64,000 bases of DNA from Sphingobium abikonense NBRC 16140 (GCF_001598335.1 NZ_BCYT01000007.1:104087-168086), one strand, 5' to 3'. Numbered from the stretch's first letter, positions 45,837 to 54,184 are shown. A program made the numbers and translations. The notes: a model not told the origin generated them from the letters alone.

Positions 45837-46217
45837 TCAGCAAGGGCTATGCCAGAAAATGCTTTTGCCGGGCTGGGAATAGCATTGGGCTGGCATGGCA
45901 AGGCTGTGCCCGTCGCGCGGGATTTCGTAGCCATAGCCACCATCGAAGCCCTGCTGGATGAGGATATGGACGCGCCGGTCGTCCACTCGCACATTTTGCG
46001 GGCCAAGGGCAGCGATGGTAGGCGGCCAGTGCTTCCTGGGGATGTCTATGGTGGCTTGGCCAGCGGCAGGTTGGCGTCGCGCAAGGGAGAGAGCCTCTTG
46101 CGTGATCGCTTCCAGTCTTGCGGGATCGGAGATGGGGCGGGCGCACGCGGTGAGGAGCATCAGCGTTGCGAGTACAGTAACGGAGATGCGGGGGATGACG
46201 CGGCTTTTCACTGGCAT
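45837..46217 (-). CDS. Putative lipoprotein of unknown function
   Basis: This is a 126-residue protein. The N-terminus ends in LLTAC (lipobox-like, Cys at about residue 24), then a short helical region and a mixed chain with DIPRKHWPPTIAALGPQNVRVDDRRVHIL. It lies in the antisense insert between TerL and portal, next to the 45218 gene. It has no recognised family. Confidence 0.55.
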   Translation of the reverse strand: MPVKSRVIPRISVTVLATLMLLTACARPISDPARLEAITQEALSLARRQPAAGQATIDIPRKHWPPTIAALGPQNVRVDDRRVHILIQQGFDGGYGYEIPRDGHSLAMPAQCYSQPGKSIFWHSPC

Positions 46218-46341
46218 AGCTAAGCATGGCCGGCGCCTGCGTGCCAAGGGCGTTTCGGTTCGCGCCCTGTGACGGATCCCATCTTTCGGGAACCTCCCGC
46301 CCGCGGTTGCCGTTTTCCTGAGGTAATCAGGAGTATGGATC

Positions 46342-46680
46342 ATGAAGACGGTTAAGGTGCTGGCGGCGATCGTTGGCGTTTCTGTGGTGGCGAGCCCGGT
46401 GATGGCGGCGAGCCTGAATAGCAAGGACCGGGCGCGGGTCGCGCGGGCGGCTCCGCGGGATCGGGATGATGTGCGCTATTGCCTGCTCAAGGGCAAGGAA
46501 GGGCGCGACAAGGGCACGGTGATCGGCGCGGCCGGTGGTGCCGGTGTCGGCGCTCTGGCGGGCGGCAGCCTGGGCGAAAGCCTGCTGGCCGGCGCGGCGG
46601 GTGCGGTGGCTGGCCGGGTGATCGGCAAGAGCGAAGGCACCAATTCGGAATGTGACCGGGTGTTGGCGCGCAATCCGTGA
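46342..46680 (+). CDS. Glycine-zipper exported protein
   Basis: This is a 112-residue protein with a signal peptide (about residues 1-23, ending PVMAAS) and a C-terminal glycine-zipper region (IGAAGGAGVGALAGGSLGESLLAGAAGAVAGRVIG) similar to YMGG/Rick-17kDa-type outer-membrane proteins. Two Cys (RYCLLKG, SECDRV) flank the zipper. It stands just before the portal in the insert and is host-like, not phage. Confidence 0.7.
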   Translation: MKTVKVLAAIVGVSVVASPVMAASLNSKDRARVARAAPRDRDDVRYCLLKGKEGRDKGTVIGAAGGAGVGALAGGSLGESLLAGAAGAVAGRVIGKSEGTNSECDRVLARNP

Positions 46681-46742
46681 CTAGCGGGGGCGGGTGCGCA
46701 GGCCCCCTCTCCCAATTACGTTAAGCGGCGGGGCCGCTAACC

Positions 46743-46786
46743 TTCATTAGCCCTCTCCCCGTGTGGGGAGAGGGTTTTGCTTTGTG
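46743..46786. repeat. Palindromic repeat before the portal gene
   Basis: The arms ccctctcccc / ggggagaggg lie in a 120-nt gap; with ccctctccc at 46702 they belong to the gggagaagg/ctctccc family of intergenic repeats found throughout this cluster. Confidence 0.6.
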
Positions 46787-46797
46787 GGGAGCAATTC

Positions 46798-47928
46798 ATG
46801 AAATGGTTCGGTACGAAGGCCGCGCAGGCGGATGCGCGGCCGGTGTTGGCGCGTGCCTGGGGCACGGGCGCGGTGGCGCTTGGCGAATGGCCGGCCAGTT
46901 ACGAGGCGCAGTTGCGCGCGGGCGTGATGGGCAATCCGGTGGCGCAGCGGGCGATGCGGCTGGTGTCGGAGGGGGCAGGCGCCTGCGCGATCAAGCTGCG
47001 CGGGGTGGATGAGGCGGCGGCGGGCCGCGTGCGCGCGCTGGTCGGCCGAGCGTCGGCGGGGCAGGGCCTGATCGAGGCGCTGGCCTGCCACCTGCTGCTG
47101 CACGGCAATGGCTATGTGCAAGTGATGGCGGGGGCGGACGGGATGCCGGCCGAACTGTTCGCGCTGCGGCCCGAGCGGGTGAGCGTGGAGGCGGACGCGC
47201 GGGGGTGGCCGGCGGCCTATCTCTATCGTGTGGGTGAGAGCGTGACGCGGCTGCACCCCGAAGACGCGGCCGGGCGGACCAGCGTGCTGCATATGAAAGC
47301 GCTGCATCCGCTGGACGATCATTATGGGCTGGGCTGCGTCGGCGCGGCGGCGGGCGCGGTGGCGATCCACAATGCGGCGAGCGTGTGGAACAAGGCGCTG
47401 CTCGACAATGCGGCGCGGCCGTCGGGCGCGATGGTCTATGAGCCGGGTGACGGGTCGGTGCTGAGCCCCGAACAGTTTGAGCGGGTGAAGCGCGAGATGG
47501 AGGCGGCCTTTGCCGGCGCGGCCAATGCGGGGCGGCCGATGCTGCTGGAAGGGGGGCTTAACTGGAAAGCGATGAGCCTGACGCCCGCCGAGATGGATTT
47601 CGTGGGGTTGAAGGCGGCCGCCGCGCGGGAGATCGCCTTGGCCTTTGGCGTGCCGCCGATGCTGATGGGCCTGCCCGGCGACAATAGCTACGCCAATTAT
47701 CGCGAGGCGAACAAGGCGCTGTGGCGGCAGGCCATCTTGCCGCTGGTGACGAAGATCGGCGCGGCGCTGGCCCAGGGGCTGGATGGCTGGTGGCCGGGGC
47801 TGGAGATCGAGCCGGACCTGGACGCGGTGCCGGCGCTTTCGGACGAGCGCGCCGCGCTGTGGGAGCGGGTGGCGAGCGCAGATTTCCTGTCAGCCGACGA
47901 GAAGAAGGCGATGCTGGGTATCGGGTGA
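46798..47928 (+). CDS. GTA/HK97-family portal protein
   Basis: This is a 376-residue portal protein. The N-terminal MKWFGTKAAQ and the core GWPAAYLYRVGESV, with DDHYGLGCVGAAAGAVAIHNAASVWNKALLDNAARPSGAM and FGVPPMLMGLPGDNSYANYREANKALWRQAILPL, are standard HK97-portal. It makes the ring through which DNA enters the head. ATG 46798 has TGGGGAGC just upstream; the frame is open to 46777. RcGTA gp3 equivalent. Confidence 0.93.
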   Translation: MKWFGTKAAQADARPVLARAWGTGAVALGEWPASYEAQLRAGVMGNPVAQRAMRLVSEGAGACAIKLRGVDEAAAGRVRALVGRASAGQGLIEALACHLLLHGNGYVQVMAGADGMPAELFALRPERVSVEADARGWPAAYLYRVGESVTRLHPEDAAGRTSVLHMKALHPLDDHYGLGCVGAAAGAVAIHNAASVWNKALLDNAARPSGAMVYEPGDGSVLSPEQFERVKREMEAAFAGAANAGRPMLLEGGLNWKAMSLTPAEMDFVGLKAAAAREIALAFGVPPMLMGLPGDNSYANYREANKALWRQAILPLVTKIGAALAQGLDGWWPGLEIEPDLDAVPALSDERAALWERVASADFLSADEKKAMLGIG

Positions 47929-47971
47929 CGGGCGGCTTCTCGACTGCGCTCGAAGCGAACGGAGGGAGTGG

Positions 47972-48145
47972 TCAGCCGAAGGGATGCTGGGCGAGGCTGT
48001 CGAGGCGGCAGAAGCCGCCGTCCCAGTTCCAGCGGCCACCCTGGAGCAGGCAGTCGCCCGCGCGGTCGAGGCCGAAATGCCAGCCGACAAGGCCGAGCGC
48101 GGCGATGACGAGGACGATCAGGATTTTGCGGGTGGGGCGCTTCAT
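47972..48145 (-). CDS. Small membrane protein with GGRWNWD motif
   Basis: This is a 57-residue protein with one hydrophobic helix (about residues 8-22), then a Cys pair in GDCLLQGGRWNWDGGFCRLD. It is antisense to the phage genes between portal and DUF6127 gene. Such small GGRWNWD-C proteins occur in alphaproteobacteria but the function is unknown. The alternative upstream Met at 48175 would add ten residues. Confidence 0.5.
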   Translation of the reverse strand: MKRPTRKILIVLVIAALGLVGWHFGLDRAGDCLLQGGRWNWDGGFCRLDSLAQHPFG

Positions 48146-48191
48146 GGCGTGCAGATAGGCGCGCGGTGTCGACATGAAAAGGAGCGGGGCG

Positions 48192-48500
48192 ATGAAGGAG
48201 GAGATGCTGGCGCGGCTGGTCGCGCAGGCGCAGGGGCAGGTGGCCGACATGGTAACGATCCGCGCGCTGATCGAGGAGGCGAGCGACCTGGGCGCGGGGC
48301 GGGCGCTGGAGCGGCTGGGTCTGAGCGACCGGGGCGCGGAGACGGATGTCCGCGAACTGCGCGAATTGCTGTCCGCTTGGCGCGACGCGAAGAAGGCGGC
48401 GCGCGGGGCGGTGATCGGCTGGATCGTGCGGATCGGCATGGCGATGGTGCTGCTGGGCGTGGCGGTGAAGGTCGGGCTGGTCGGGCTGGTGCGCGGATGA
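48192..48500 (+). CDS. DUF6127 family protein in the GTA cluster
   Basis: This is a 102-residue protein with a long helix (residues 1-55) and a C-terminal hydrophobic segment (about 75-98), close in character to the DUF6127 proteins found beside GTA portal and protease genes (RcGTA gp3.5 position). The chosen ATG has an AAGGAG ribosome site; an in-frame ATG at 48174 precedes it. Its stop overlaps the protease start. Confidence 0.7.
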   Translation: MKEEMLARLVAQAQGQVADMVTIRALIEEASDLGAGRALERLGLSDRGAETDVRELRELLSAWRDAKKAARGAVIGWIVRIGMAMVLLGVAVKVGLVGLVRG

Positions 48501-48901
48501 GCGCGGGCGACCTGCGCTTTGCCGGCTATGCGGCGATCTTCGACCGGGTGGACCGGGGTGGCGATGTCGTGCGGGCCGGGGCGTTTGGCGACGTGGCGGC
48601 GGCGGGCGTGCCCCTGCTGTGGCAGCATGGGCCGGCGAGCGTCATCGGCGTGGTGGAAAGCGCGCGGGAGGATGCGCGCGGGCTGCGCGTGATCGGGCGC
48701 GTTTCGCGCGCAAGCGCGGCCGGGCGCGAGGCGGCGGCGGCGATCGCGCAGGGCGCGGTCGACGGGCTGAGTTTCGGATATCGGGTGAAGACGGCGCGGG
48801 GGGCAAGGCCGCGCGAATTGCTGGCGCTGGAGCTGGTGGAGGTGAGCGTGGTGACGCACCCGATGCAGCCAATGGCGCGGGTGGTGGCGGTGGAGGGGTA
48901 G
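48497..48901 (+). CDS. HK97-family prohead protease
   Basis: This 134-residue serine protease trims the capsid scaffold during head maturation. The family pattern is FAGYAAIFDRVDRGGDVVRAGAF, then LLWQHGPASVIG (catalytic His), then VDGLSFGYRVK (catalytic Ser region). ATG overlaps the DUF6127 stop (ATGA). RcGTA gp4 equivalent. It is followed by a repeat and an inserted antisense pair before the capsid gene. Confidence 0.9.
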   Translation: MSAGDLRFAGYAAIFDRVDRGGDVVRAGAFGDVAAAGVPLLWQHGPASVIGVVESAREDARGLRVIGRVSRASAAGREAAAAIAQGAVDGLSFGYRVKTARGARPRELLALELVEVSVVTHPMQPMARVVAVEG

Positions 48902-48911
48902 CGCTTTTCCT

Positions 48912-48983
48912 CCTCATCCAACTTCGCCTGGCCAGCAGGCTGGCAGGGTTTCGTATCCTTCTACCCCACAGGGAGAAGGTTTT
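48912..48983. repeat. Direct repeat copy A flanking an antisense two-gene insert
   Basis: About 72 nt, cctcatcc-acttcgcctggcc ... gggagaaggttt, are nearly identical to 50192-50261 in the same orientation. Together they bracket the PhyH-DUF805 pair. Its end overlaps the PhyH stop codon. Confidence 0.8.
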
Positions 48984-49657
48984 CAGATGATCCCCAGCCA
49001 ATTCAATTCGCCCGGCAGATCGTCGGCGCTGTAGTCTATTTGCAGCACGTGGCGGTGGCGGGGGTTGGATGCCGCGTCGGACGCGTGGAGGATCGGCGTG
49101 GCGTAGAGCCAGATGTCCCCGCGGTCAGCCAAGCAGGCATGGGTGCCGCAACGTGCGACGAGGGCGGCAACGGCGCTTTCAGAGATGCGGCCGAGGCGAT
49201 GCGAGCCGGGGGCGATCAGCAGCGGAGCATTATCTGCGTCGACGGGGTCGAGATGGATGCGCAGGGTGAGCATCCGATCAAGCAGGGATTGCGGCGGCGC
49301 GACGTGCTGAATACCGGACTTGAGAGTCCAGGGGCCGAAGCCCGGCGTGTCGATGCGGGTGCGCACGGCGATGGTCCGGTCTTGATGCCAGCCGAGCGCC
49401 CAGTTGGTCGCAGGGCTTTTGTCGAACAGGATGGCGCGGACGGCTTTTGTGGTCGTGCCTTGGTGCGCGGCGGCGTGGCGGCCGATCGCGCCGGTGGCGC
49501 GGAGCATGCTGGCGAGGGCGGGCAGGCTGGCGAGACGCAGACCGGGCTGGCCGGGCGGCAAATCTGCGAGCAGGGATTCTATGGTGGCCAGCGCGGTAGG
49601 ATCGAGAGCGGCGGGGATAAGCTGCGCGCCGTCGGTGGCAAGGGCGAGAGGCATCAT
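48983..49657 (-). CDS. Phytanoyl-CoA dioxygenase family protein
   Basis: This is a 224-residue Fe(II)/2-oxoglutarate-dependent oxygenase-like protein. The iron-binding HQD motif in WALGWHQDRTIAV and a distal His in YATPILHASDAAS with a following Arg (NPRHRHVLQ) match the PhyH layout. It sits antisense between protease and capsid in a two-gene unit with a DUF805 gene. Substrate unknown. Confidence 0.8.
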   Translation of the reverse strand: MMPLALATDGAQLIPAALDPTALATIESLLADLPPGQPGLRLASLPALASMLRATGAIGRHAAAHQGTTTKAVRAILFDKSPATNWALGWHQDRTIAVRTRIDTPGFGPWTLKSGIQHVAPPQSLLDRMLTLRIHLDPVDADNAPLLIAPGSHRLGRISESAVAALVARCGTHACLADRGDIWLYATPILHASDAASNPRHRHVLQIDYSADDLPGELNWLGII

Positions 49658-49659
49658 CT

Positions 49660-50139
49660 TCAGCGCGGGTCGGGGCCGAAGCGGTTCGGGCCGTGCGTGC
49701 CGGGCCAGTAGAGCAACAGGAGCATCGCGATCACGAGGCAAACATATATGATGTCGGCCCAGCGCGGCGGGAAGACCGTAGCGAGCAGGTCGTGACGCAT
49801 CATATTCCATCCAAAGCCCGCTGGCATGATGAGCACCCACCAGGCCGACCGGTTCTGGTCATGCAGGCGCCGTGCGAACAATGCAAACATCGGCAGGATG
49901 ACGGCGATTTGAAGCACCGCCATCAGGAAAGACGCCCGTGTTCCCTGCAGGGCCACGCCAGCCGTGAAACCCAGCATCACGCCGACAAGCGCGATGGCGA
50001 AATGATAAAGCAGAACCTCCGTGCGGCGTGAGCGCCCATTGAAGTCTGCTATTCCATATATGGTGCGACGCAAAAGAGCGAGTTCGGCTTTGGTGCCAGA
50101 CGGATAGGTCAAGGGGATTCCTCTTTTGTTCGGTAGCAT
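49660..50139 (-). CDS. DUF805 family membrane protein, second copy
   Basis: This is a 159-residue protein with DUF805 signatures: FNGRSRRTEVLLYHF near the N-terminus, ARRLHDQNRSAWW centrally and GTHGPNRFGPDPR at the end, with four hydrophobic helices. It starts upstream of PhyH on the same strand, 2 nt apart, so they are co-transcribed. The frame extends to 50163; Met 50139 gives the cleaner start. Confidence 0.8.
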   Translation of the reverse strand: MLPNKRGIPLTYPSGTKAELALLRRTIYGIADFNGRSRRTEVLLYHFAIALVGVMLGFTAGVALQGTRASFLMAVLQIAVILPMFALFARRLHDQNRSAWWVLIMPAGFGWNMMRHDLLATVFPPRWADIIYVCLVIAMLLLLYWPGTHGPNRFGPDPR

Positions 50140-50191
50140 GGCGGGCGGCGTTGCGATGTGCAATGGGGCGCGAGGAGAGCGCAGTCGTCCC

Positions 50192-50261
50192 CCTCATCCG
50201 ACTTCGCCTGGCCATCGGGCTGGCAAGGCTTCGTATACTTCTCCCTGTAGGGAGAAGGTTT
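50192..50261. repeat. Direct repeat copy B flanking the antisense insert
   Basis: This is the matching copy of 48912-48983, about 70 nt, just before the major capsid gene. The two copies enclose the PhyH-DUF805 pair. Confidence 0.8.
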
Positions 50262-50306
50262 GATCGGGCGGTCCATTTCGGGCCGCCCTTTTTTGTGGAG
50301 ACGGGC

Positions 50307-51422
50307 ATGACGGATCAGTTGGAAGCGAGCCTGGACATGGTGGTGCAGGGGGAGCGGATTGCGGGGTTGGCGCAGGAGGTGGCGGCGCTGAAAGGGGCGT
50401 TGCTGAGCGCGCAGCGGCCGGCGCTGGATGGGGTGAAAGGCGGATTGGAGGACCCGGCGCGGGCGGCCTTTGTCGAGCGCTATCTGCGCCATGGGCAGGA
50501 AGCGGGCGTGGAACTGAAGAGCTTTTCGGGCGCGTCGGGCGCCGCGGGCGGCTATGCGGTGCCGCGCGAGATCGACCAGCTGATCGGATCGACGCTCAAA
50601 GCCATGTCGCCGATCCGCGCCATCGCCAATGTGGTGCGCACGGGGAGCGCGGGATACCGCAAGCTGGTGAGCGCCGGCGGCATCGTGTCGGGATGGGCAA
50701 GCGAGACGGGCGCGCGGGGCGAGACGGGGACGCCGAGCTTCAACGAGATCGTGCCGCCGGGCGGCGAGCTGTTCGCCAATCCGGCGGCATCCCAGGCCAT
50801 GCTGGACGATGCACAGTTCGATGTCGAAGGCTGGCTGGCGAACGAGATTGCGCGCGAGTTCGCGGTGGCCGAGGGCGCGGCCTTTGTGACCGGCAATGGC
50901 ACGAACAAGCCCAAGGGCTTCCTGACCTATACGACCACCAATGAGGGCGATGGCGTGCGCGCATTCGGATCGCTGCAATATGTGGCGTCGGGCGCGGCGG
51001 GCGGCTTTGCGGCGAGTAATCCGCAGGACCGGCTGATCGACCTGATCCAGAGCCTGCGCGCGCCTTATCGCCAGGGGGCGTGCTTCGTGATGAACAGCGC
51101 CACCCTGTCGGTCATTCGCAAGATGAAGACGAGCGACGGCGCGTTCCTGTGGCAGCCGGGCCTGAGCGCAGGCCAGCCGGCGACCCTGCTGGGATATCCG
51201 GTGGTCGAGGCCGAGGATATGCCCGACATTGCCGCGGGCAGCCTGTCCATCGCCTTCGGCAATTTCGCGATGGGCTATGTCATCGCGGAACGCAGCGAGA
51301 CGAGCATCCTGCGCGATCCCTTCAGCAACAAGCCGTTCGTCCATTTCTACGCGGTCAAGCGCATCGGCGGCGGCGTGGCCAATAGCGAGGCGATCAAGCT
51401 GATGAAGTTCGCCGCTTCGTAA
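50307..51422 (+). CDS. HK97-fold major capsid protein
   Basis: This is a 371-residue protein. A coiled-coil scaffold-like N-terminus (about 1-60), then EDPARAAFVERYLRHGQEAGVELKSF, then the HK97 fold with SGWASETGARGETGTPSFNEIVPPGGELFANPAASQAMLDDAQFDVEGWLANEIAREFAVAEGAAF. It forms the head shell. ATG 50307 is preferred; the frame is open to 50151. RcGTA gp5 equivalent. Confidence 0.94.
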   Translation: MTDQLEASLDMVVQGERIAGLAQEVAALKGALLSAQRPALDGVKGGLEDPARAAFVERYLRHGQEAGVELKSFSGASGAAGGYAVPREIDQLIGSTLKAMSPIRAIANVVRTGSAGYRKLVSAGGIVSGWASETGARGETGTPSFNEIVPPGGELFANPAASQAMLDDAQFDVEGWLANEIAREFAVAEGAAFVTGNGTNKPKGFLTYTTTNEGDGVRAFGSLQYVASGAAGGFAASNPQDRLIDLIQSLRAPYRQGACFVMNSATLSVIRKMKTSDGAFLWQPGLSAGQPATLLGYPVVEAEDMPDIAAGSLSIAFGNFAMGYVIAERSETSILRDPFSNKPFVHFYAVKRIGGGVANSEAIKLMKFAAS

Positions 51423-51515
51423 GCGGCGGGACGGCAGGCTGAGGCCTTGCTGAGGACTGGGGGAGGCGGGTGCCTTCCCCCCTTTTTTGTGTCGAGATGG
51501 GCAGGGGAGCGGGGC

Positions 51516-53012
51516 GTGGCGATCACGGGGCTGGAGATGGCGGAGCTGGTGCGCGAGCTGTGCCATGACGAGGGGACAGGGCCGCTGGCGCTGAGCGGCG
51601 CGGCGGCGGGCTACAGGCGCTTTGCCGACGCGGTGGGGGCCGGCGCGGCCTTTCCCTATGTGATTGTTGGCGCAGGGGATGTGCCGCAATGGGAGGCAGG
51701 CAGCGGCGTTCTGGACGAGGCCGGCCGGCTGGTGCGGACGCCATCGGCGTCTTCGGCGGGCGGCGCGGCGGTGGATTTCGGGCCGGGCGAGAAGCGCGTG
51801 ACGCTGGCCCCGCATGCGGCCTGGATCGCGGCGGTCGAGGGGCATGGCCATGATGTCGCCGGGATCGAAGGATTGGCCCAGGCCTTGGCCGGGATGGAGG
51901 AACTGGGCGTGGCGGTGGAGGCCGCGGCCCAGGCGATTGACGGGCTGGGCCAGGGGCTGGCGGGCAAGCAGGCGGCGAGCGGGCAGCTGGACGCCATAGC
52001 GGCGCTGTCGACCACGGCGTTCGGGCGGTCGCTGCTGGAACAGGGGGATGCGGGCAGCGCGCGCGCGCGGATCGGCGCGCTGGGCGCGAGCGGCGTGCAG
52101 CGCATGGGGGGCGCGGAACTGCACATCAACACGATGGCCGCCGACGCTTACCCTGCCGAAGGGTGGATGGGGCGGGTGAGCGTGCTGACCCCGGCCCTGT
52201 CGGTGATCATGGATGGCGGACAGAGCAGTTTCCGCGTCGTGGGCGTGGGATCGCTGGCGAACAATCGGCTGTATCGCGCCAATGGCACGCTGGCGGCGCG
52301 GGCCGACATTGTAAGCGGCGACGTGATTGGCGACTATAATGTGTGGGGGCAGATTGGCGGCGACTTCGTCGAGCTGTCGCGGGTGCGCACCACCTATGTC
52401 GGCGCGGCGCCGGCCACCAACAATCTGGCGTCGCGGTTGAATTTCTATGTCGGGCGGACGGGATCGTCGGCGATGCAGGAAACGCTGCGGCTGGAGCATC
52501 AGGCGATCACCGCCTTCGGCGCGGTCGCGCCATCGTCCGACAATGGCTTTGCGCTGGGGAACGGGGCGGCGCGATGGTCGGCCATCTATGCCGCGAGCGG
52601 GACGATCAGCACATCTGACGCGCGGGCGAAGCAGGATCTGGCGGATATTGACGATGCGCTGATCGATGCGTGGGGGACGGTGGACTGGCGGCAATATCGC
52701 TTTGGCGAGGCGGTGGCGGCCAAGGGCGATGCCGCGCGCACGCATATGGGGCTGGTGGCGCAGGAGGTGCGCGATGCGATCGACGCGCGGCTGGGCATGG
52801 GCACGGCGGTGCGGCTGGGGCTGCTGTGCCACGACCGCTGGGACGTGCGCGAGGCGGAAACGGGCGATGATGGCGTGGTGACGGCAGGGCGCGCGGCGGG
52901 CGACCGCTGGGGGCTGCGCTACGAGGAGTGTTTGGCGCTGGAGGCGGCATGGCAGCGGCGGCGTATCGCGCGGCTGGAGGCGCGGATCGCGGCGCTGGAG
53001 ACGAGCGCATGA
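51516..53012 (+). CDS. Tail fibre-like protein with S74 intramolecular chaperone
   Basis: This is a 498-residue protein. An N-terminal region (about 1-90) and a helical, Ala-rich stretch precede a beta-rich region (about 190-350), and a C-terminal S74 chaperone begins at Ser367-Asp368 (SDARAKQDL), the autocleavage site. It contains VDWRQYRF, HMGLVAQEV and a final coiled coil (LEAAWQRRRIARLEARIAALE). Such chaperones trimerise fibres then cut themselves off. Start is GTG 51516 with AGGGGAGC before it; the frame is open to 51447. It is not part of canonical RcGTA order. Confidence 0.8.
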   Translation: MAITGLEMAELVRELCHDEGTGPLALSGAAAGYRRFADAVGAGAAFPYVIVGAGDVPQWEAGSGVLDEAGRLVRTPSASSAGGAAVDFGPGEKRVTLAPHAAWIAAVEGHGHDVAGIEGLAQALAGMEELGVAVEAAAQAIDGLGQGLAGKQAASGQLDAIAALSTTAFGRSLLEQGDAGSARARIGALGASGVQRMGGAELHINTMAADAYPAEGWMGRVSVLTPALSVIMDGGQSSFRVVGVGSLANNRLYRANGTLAARADIVSGDVIGDYNVWGQIGGDFVELSRVRTTYVGAAPATNNLASRLNFYVGRTGSSAMQETLRLEHQAITAFGAVAPSSDNGFALGNGAARWSAIYAASGTISTSDARAKQDLADIDDALIDAWGTVDWRQYRFGEAVAAKGDAARTHMGLVAQEVRDAIDARLGMGTAVRLGLLCHDRWDVREAETGDDGVVTAGRAAGDRWGLRYEECLALEAAWQRRRIARLEARIAALETSA

Positions 53013-53179
53013 TGCAGGGTGAGGCGCTGGGCGCGCAGCCGATCGGGGATGGCGGCACGGATCGGCCCGGATGGAGCGGGCCATGGGGCATGGGCGTGCG
53101 ACGGGGGCTGGGCGTGCGGGTCGACGTGCGCGCGCCGGCGATCCGGGTCGCGGCGAGGATGGGGAGCAAGATCAGATGA
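53009..53179 (+). CDS. Small coupled protein, possibly spurious
   Basis: This is a 56-residue Gly/Arg-rich protein. Its ATG overlaps the stop of the fibre gene and its stop overlaps the next ATG (ATGA at both ends), so coupling supports a real gene. Composition is that of a basic linker and no fold is seen. Treat as tentative. Confidence 0.4.
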   Translation: MMQGEALGAQPIGDGGTDRPGWSGPWGMGVRRGLGVRVDVRAPAIRVAARMGSKIR

Positions 53180-53454
53180 GCCTGTTGTTGAAGGATCCGC
53201 AGGCGCGGGTCGACCATGCGATCGACTGGTCCGCCTATCTGGCCGGGCAGAGTTTGATCGCCAGTGACTGGATGGTCGAGCCGGAGGAAGCCGGCGGGAT
53301 TGTCGTCGAGGCAAGCGCGTTCGAGGCGCAGCGCAGCAGCGCGCGGGTGACCGGCGGACGGGTGGGCCAGGTCTATCGGCTGACCAATCGCGTGACCCTG
53401 TCCGACGGGCAGGCGGATGAACGATCGGTGACGATGCGGGTGGAGGAACGCTGA
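53176..53454 (+). CDS. Phage fibre-tail adaptor-like protein
   Basis: This is a 92-residue beta-rich protein: DHAIDWSAYLAGQSLIASDWMVEPEEAGGIVV ... VGQVYRLTNRVTLSDGQADERSVTMRVEE. Such small proteins linked to connectors and fibre genes in GTA-like clusters are annotated as fibre-tail adaptors; I rely on resemblance and position only. Its ATG overlaps the preceding stop, and the next ATG overlaps its own stop. Confidence 0.65.
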   Translation: MSLLLKDPQARVDHAIDWSAYLAGQSLIASDWMVEPEEAGGIVVEASAFEAQRSSARVTGGRVGQVYRLTNRVTLSDGQADERSVTMRVEER

Positions 53455-53990
53455 TGCTGGCACAGCAGGAGAGCGGGGCGCTGGCGGCGCCTTTGGCGGA
53501 ATTGAAGGCCTATCTGCGGATCGCGCATGACGATGAGGACGCGGTGCTGGCCGGGTTGCTGCGCGGCGCGAGCGCGCTGTGCGAGCAATTTGTCGGCCAG
53601 TGGCTGATCGCGCGGGATGCGCGCGAGACGGTGGCGGGCGGCGGCGGGTGGCAGCGGCTGTCAGCGCGGCCGGTGCTGGCGGTGAGCCAGGTGCGCGCGG
53701 TGGAGGCGGACGGGACCAGCGTGGCGCTGCCGGTCGAGGCCTATGCCATCGACATTGACGCTGCGGGCGATGGATGGGTGCGATCGACGCGGCCGGGCGA
53801 CGGGCGCGCGCTGGCGGTGGACTATCGCGCGGGGATGGCGGCGGAGATGAACGGCCTGCCCGAAGCGTTGCGGCAGGGGATCATCCGGCTGGCGGCGGAC
53901 CATTATCTGGCGCGTGGCAGCGAGGATGCGGCGCCGCCTGCCGTGGTGAGCGCGCTGTGGCGGCCCTATCGGCGGATGCGGCTGGCATGA
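53454..53990 (+). CDS. Head-tail connector protein, gp6-like
   Basis: This is a 178-residue protein whose N-terminus, LAELKAYLRIAHDDEDAVLAGLLRGASALCEQFVG, is the gp6/HK97 connector signature (LxxxKxxLRIxxDxED). It joins the portal to the tail. The last residues run GIIRLAADHYLARGSEDAAPPAVVSALWRPYRRMRL. Overlaps the adaptor gene by one base at the stop. RcGTA gp6 equivalent. Confidence 0.85.
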   Translation: MLAQQESGALAAPLAELKAYLRIAHDDEDAVLAGLLRGASALCEQFVGQWLIARDARETVAGGGGWQRLSARPVLAVSQVRAVEADGTSVALPVEAYAIDIDAAGDGWVRSTRPGDGRALAVDYRAGMAAEMNGLPEALRQGIIRLAADHYLARGSEDAAPPAVVSALWRPYRRMRLA

Positions 53991-54184
53991 GGGCGGGGCT
54001 GGAACAACACGTGGCGGCGCGGGCAGCGGCGGTGCGGGCGCGGATCGCGGCGGCGACGGCGGCGGAGGGCATCACGGCGCGGGTTGAGGGGGAAACTGTG
54101 CGGCTGTCCGCGCCGGGGCTGCGCGCGCGCTGGTGGCGCGACCTGGCGCTGCGCGAGGCGGGGCGAGGGGGGAGCGGGCAATGA
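53987..54184 (+). CDS. Small GTA-cluster protein in the gp7 position
   Basis: This is a 65-residue, Arg/Ala-rich protein with a helical N-terminal half and a short strand (ITARVEGETVRLSAPGLRARWWRDL). Its ATG overlaps the connector stop and its stop overlaps the next ATG. RcGTA gp7 (stopper) is about 110 residues, so this is shorter; homology is not evident. Position and coupling suggest a head-tail interface role. Confidence 0.55.
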   Translation: MRAGLEQHVAARAAAVRARIAAATAAEGITARVEGETVRLSAPGLRARWWRDLALREAGRGGSGQ

